64,000 nucleotides of DNA. Origin: Saccharicrinis sp963677345 (GTDB taxonomy: Bacteria > Bacteroidota > Bacteroidia > Bacteroidales > Marinilabiliaceae). The notes beneath the pieces were generated by a model that did not search any database, was not told where the DNA came from, and saw nothing but the letters and a program-made list of their open reading frames with translations. The translations under genes were made by a program, and so were the position numbers. Position 1 is the stretch's first letter. Each line of letters begins with the position of its first letter. Below, piece after piece: positions 63,017 through 64,000 of this stretch. The stretch lies in NCBI GenBank assembly GCA_963677345.2, contig CAXXLC010000016.1, positions 1 through 64,000 on the forward strand. The letters run 5' to 3'.

Positions 63017-64000
63017 GTATTTAAAATCAATTGTGTTAATGTTGAGTCCATTTGATTCCTGACCAACTTAGTTTCTACTGTAAAGTTATTGGCAACACAA
63101 CAGAAAGCGTGGTATTTCCCATTTATTCCAATATAATATCCACAGTATCCTAAAACTCCTTCCATCGAACCACTTTTTCCAAAAATTCTGTTTCTTAAAT
63201 TTTCATGATTAAATACAGACTTTAAGGTACCATTTTGGCCACCAATGGCCAAAGACGCTTTAAAAACATCAAAATAGTCACTATTATCTTTCATCCACAA
63301 AAGCAGATCAACCATACCTTTTGTGGTGATTAAATTTTTAGGTGTTAAACCACTGCCATCCTTTATCCTGAAATTGTTGGTAAAATCAATTCTATCATTC
63401 CAGAAGTCGCATACTACCTTAACACCAATATCCCAGGAGTATTGATTTCCAAACTGCTTTGCCAATGTCAACAATAGCATATCGGCAAAAAGATTGTTGC
63501 TTTTATGATTTATAACTTTAATGATTTCTGACAGTCTGGGCGAGTAAAATATACAGGAAAGATGACTATCATTTGAAAAATATGGTTTTATTTCTTTTTT
63601 AAGAATATGAATACCCTTAACCTGAAGATAACTGCTTAATTCTTTTTCAAACGTTCTTGCCGGATCAGGCATTGCTGCCTTTATTATAAAACCGGATCTG
63701 TTCGAAGGAATAGATCCTTCTATCCACCATTGTTTTATTTCAGGTAAGCCATACACATAGGCACTATCTTTATTATGATCTGCAGCCAACACCTTACATT
63801 TGATACTATAGGGTTCGATGGACGGTCTCAAAGAAACAATTTTACAAAGGCTACCAGTTTCTTCCGAGGCCAAGGTCACTTTTACCGTATTATCCCTCCA
63901 ATTAAATTCATGAGGATAAGCACCGTAATAGTTACCAATGTCCTCCCACAAACGAGCTGACGAGTAGCTAATTTCTGATGCCTGTACATAAACTGTCCCG
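62995..64000 (-). CDS. dacB: D-alanyl-D-alanine carboxypeptidase/endopeptidase (PBP4/DacB, S13), 5' end outside the window
   Basis: The frame stays open to the window edge, so the N-terminus (signal peptide and SxxK motif) is missing. The visible 335 codons contain ARLWEDIGNYYGAY, HKSNNLFADMLLL (the SxN motif), FRIKDGSGLTPKNLIT, and KSGSMEGVLGYCGY (the KTG-type box, here KSG). S13 enzymes trim and open peptidoglycan peptides in the periplasm. Ends KKEFQK at 62995, convergent with the lipoprotein gene. KSG for KTG is a mild variant seen in the family. Confidence 0.88.
   Translation of the reverse strand, partial: GTVYVQASEISYSSARLWEDIGNYYGAYPHEFNWRDNTVKVTLASEETGSLCKIVSLRPSIEPYSIKCKVLAADHNKDSAYVYGLPEIKQWWIEGSIPSNRSGFIIKAAMPDPARTFEKELSSYLQVKGIHILKKEIKPYFSNDSHLSCIFYSPRLSEIIKVINHKSNNLFADMLLLTLAKQFGNQYSWDIGVKVVCDFWNDRIDFTNNFRIKDGSGLTPKNLITTKGMVDLLLWMKDNSDYFDVFKASLAIGGQNGTLKSVFNHENLRNRIFGKSGSMEGVLGYCGYYIGINGKYHAFCCVANNFTVETKLVRNQMDSTLTQLILNTKKEFQK

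Overview
The window reads as a low-GC chromosome segment from a member of the Bacteroidota. The markers are type IX secretion (T9SS) parts and sorting domains, a Bat (aerotolerance) operon, DUF4249/TonB-receptor and DUF5686 outer-membrane genes, promoters of the TTTG / TAnnTTTG type, and almost no Shine-Dalgarno sites. A marine anaerobic or facultative Bacteroidales/Marinilabiliales-type organism is plausible, but that is inference.

Layout. (1) 1-13.5 kb, minus strand: a giant repetitive T9SS adhesin of about 3,400 aa with a type-B sorting domain, followed by a PorP/SprF-like protein and a PorE-like OmpA protein, a classic export/anchoring triad. (2) 13.5-19.3 kb: a repeat-dense island holding one clear gene (DUF6266) among tandem 354-bp units, REP-like hairpins, TCTTAG microrepeats and an 11-bp tandem repeat. 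(3) 19.3-23.7 kb: a DUF2027/Smr protein, queA, an IS110 element with a foldable upstream non-coding region (candidate bridge RNA), and a Bfd-like [2Fe-2S] protein. (4) 23.9-32.6 kb: moxR, DUF58, a BatD-like membrane protein and batA-batE in one operon. (5) 32.7-37.5 kb: a STAS/Hpt signalling pair, gcvT, serC and serA. (6) 37.5-43.6 kb: a MITE, a second (broken) IS110, a GT39 and a GT2 glycosyltransferase, and an SMUBP-2-like helicase. (7) 43.9-50.8 kb: a hexuronate catabolic cluster (KDG kinase, KDPG aldolase, SDR oxidoreductase, mannonate dehydratase, MFS transporter, LacI regulator). (8) 50.8-64 kb: DUF5686, a T9SS-secreted protein split by an IS5-type element, a TonB_C/plug-like protein, a small antitoxin-like protein, DUF4249 plus its TonB receptor, a lipoprotein and the 3' part of a dacB-type gene.

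Working together: the hexuronate cluster would take imported uronate via mannonate to 2-keto-3-deoxygluconate, then KDPG, then pyruvate plus glyceraldehyde-3-phosphate. The Bat operon forms a membrane VWA/TPR complex served by the MoxR ATPase. The adhesin is predicted to leave through the T9SS with its PorP/SprF and OmpA partners.

Quality warning: the PorE-like gene, the adhesin, batD, serA, both glycosyltransferases and the helicase are all broken by small frame changes. Nearly every one is best explained by extra bases, mostly duplicated neighbours in short homopolymers. This looks more like insertion-type sequencing or assembly error than true decay. The clear biological disruption is the IS5-type insertion at 54625-56114, where removing the element and one copy of the target duplication restores a continuous frame. 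Three related about 155-bp MITE copies are also seen, two of them with 4-bp target duplications.
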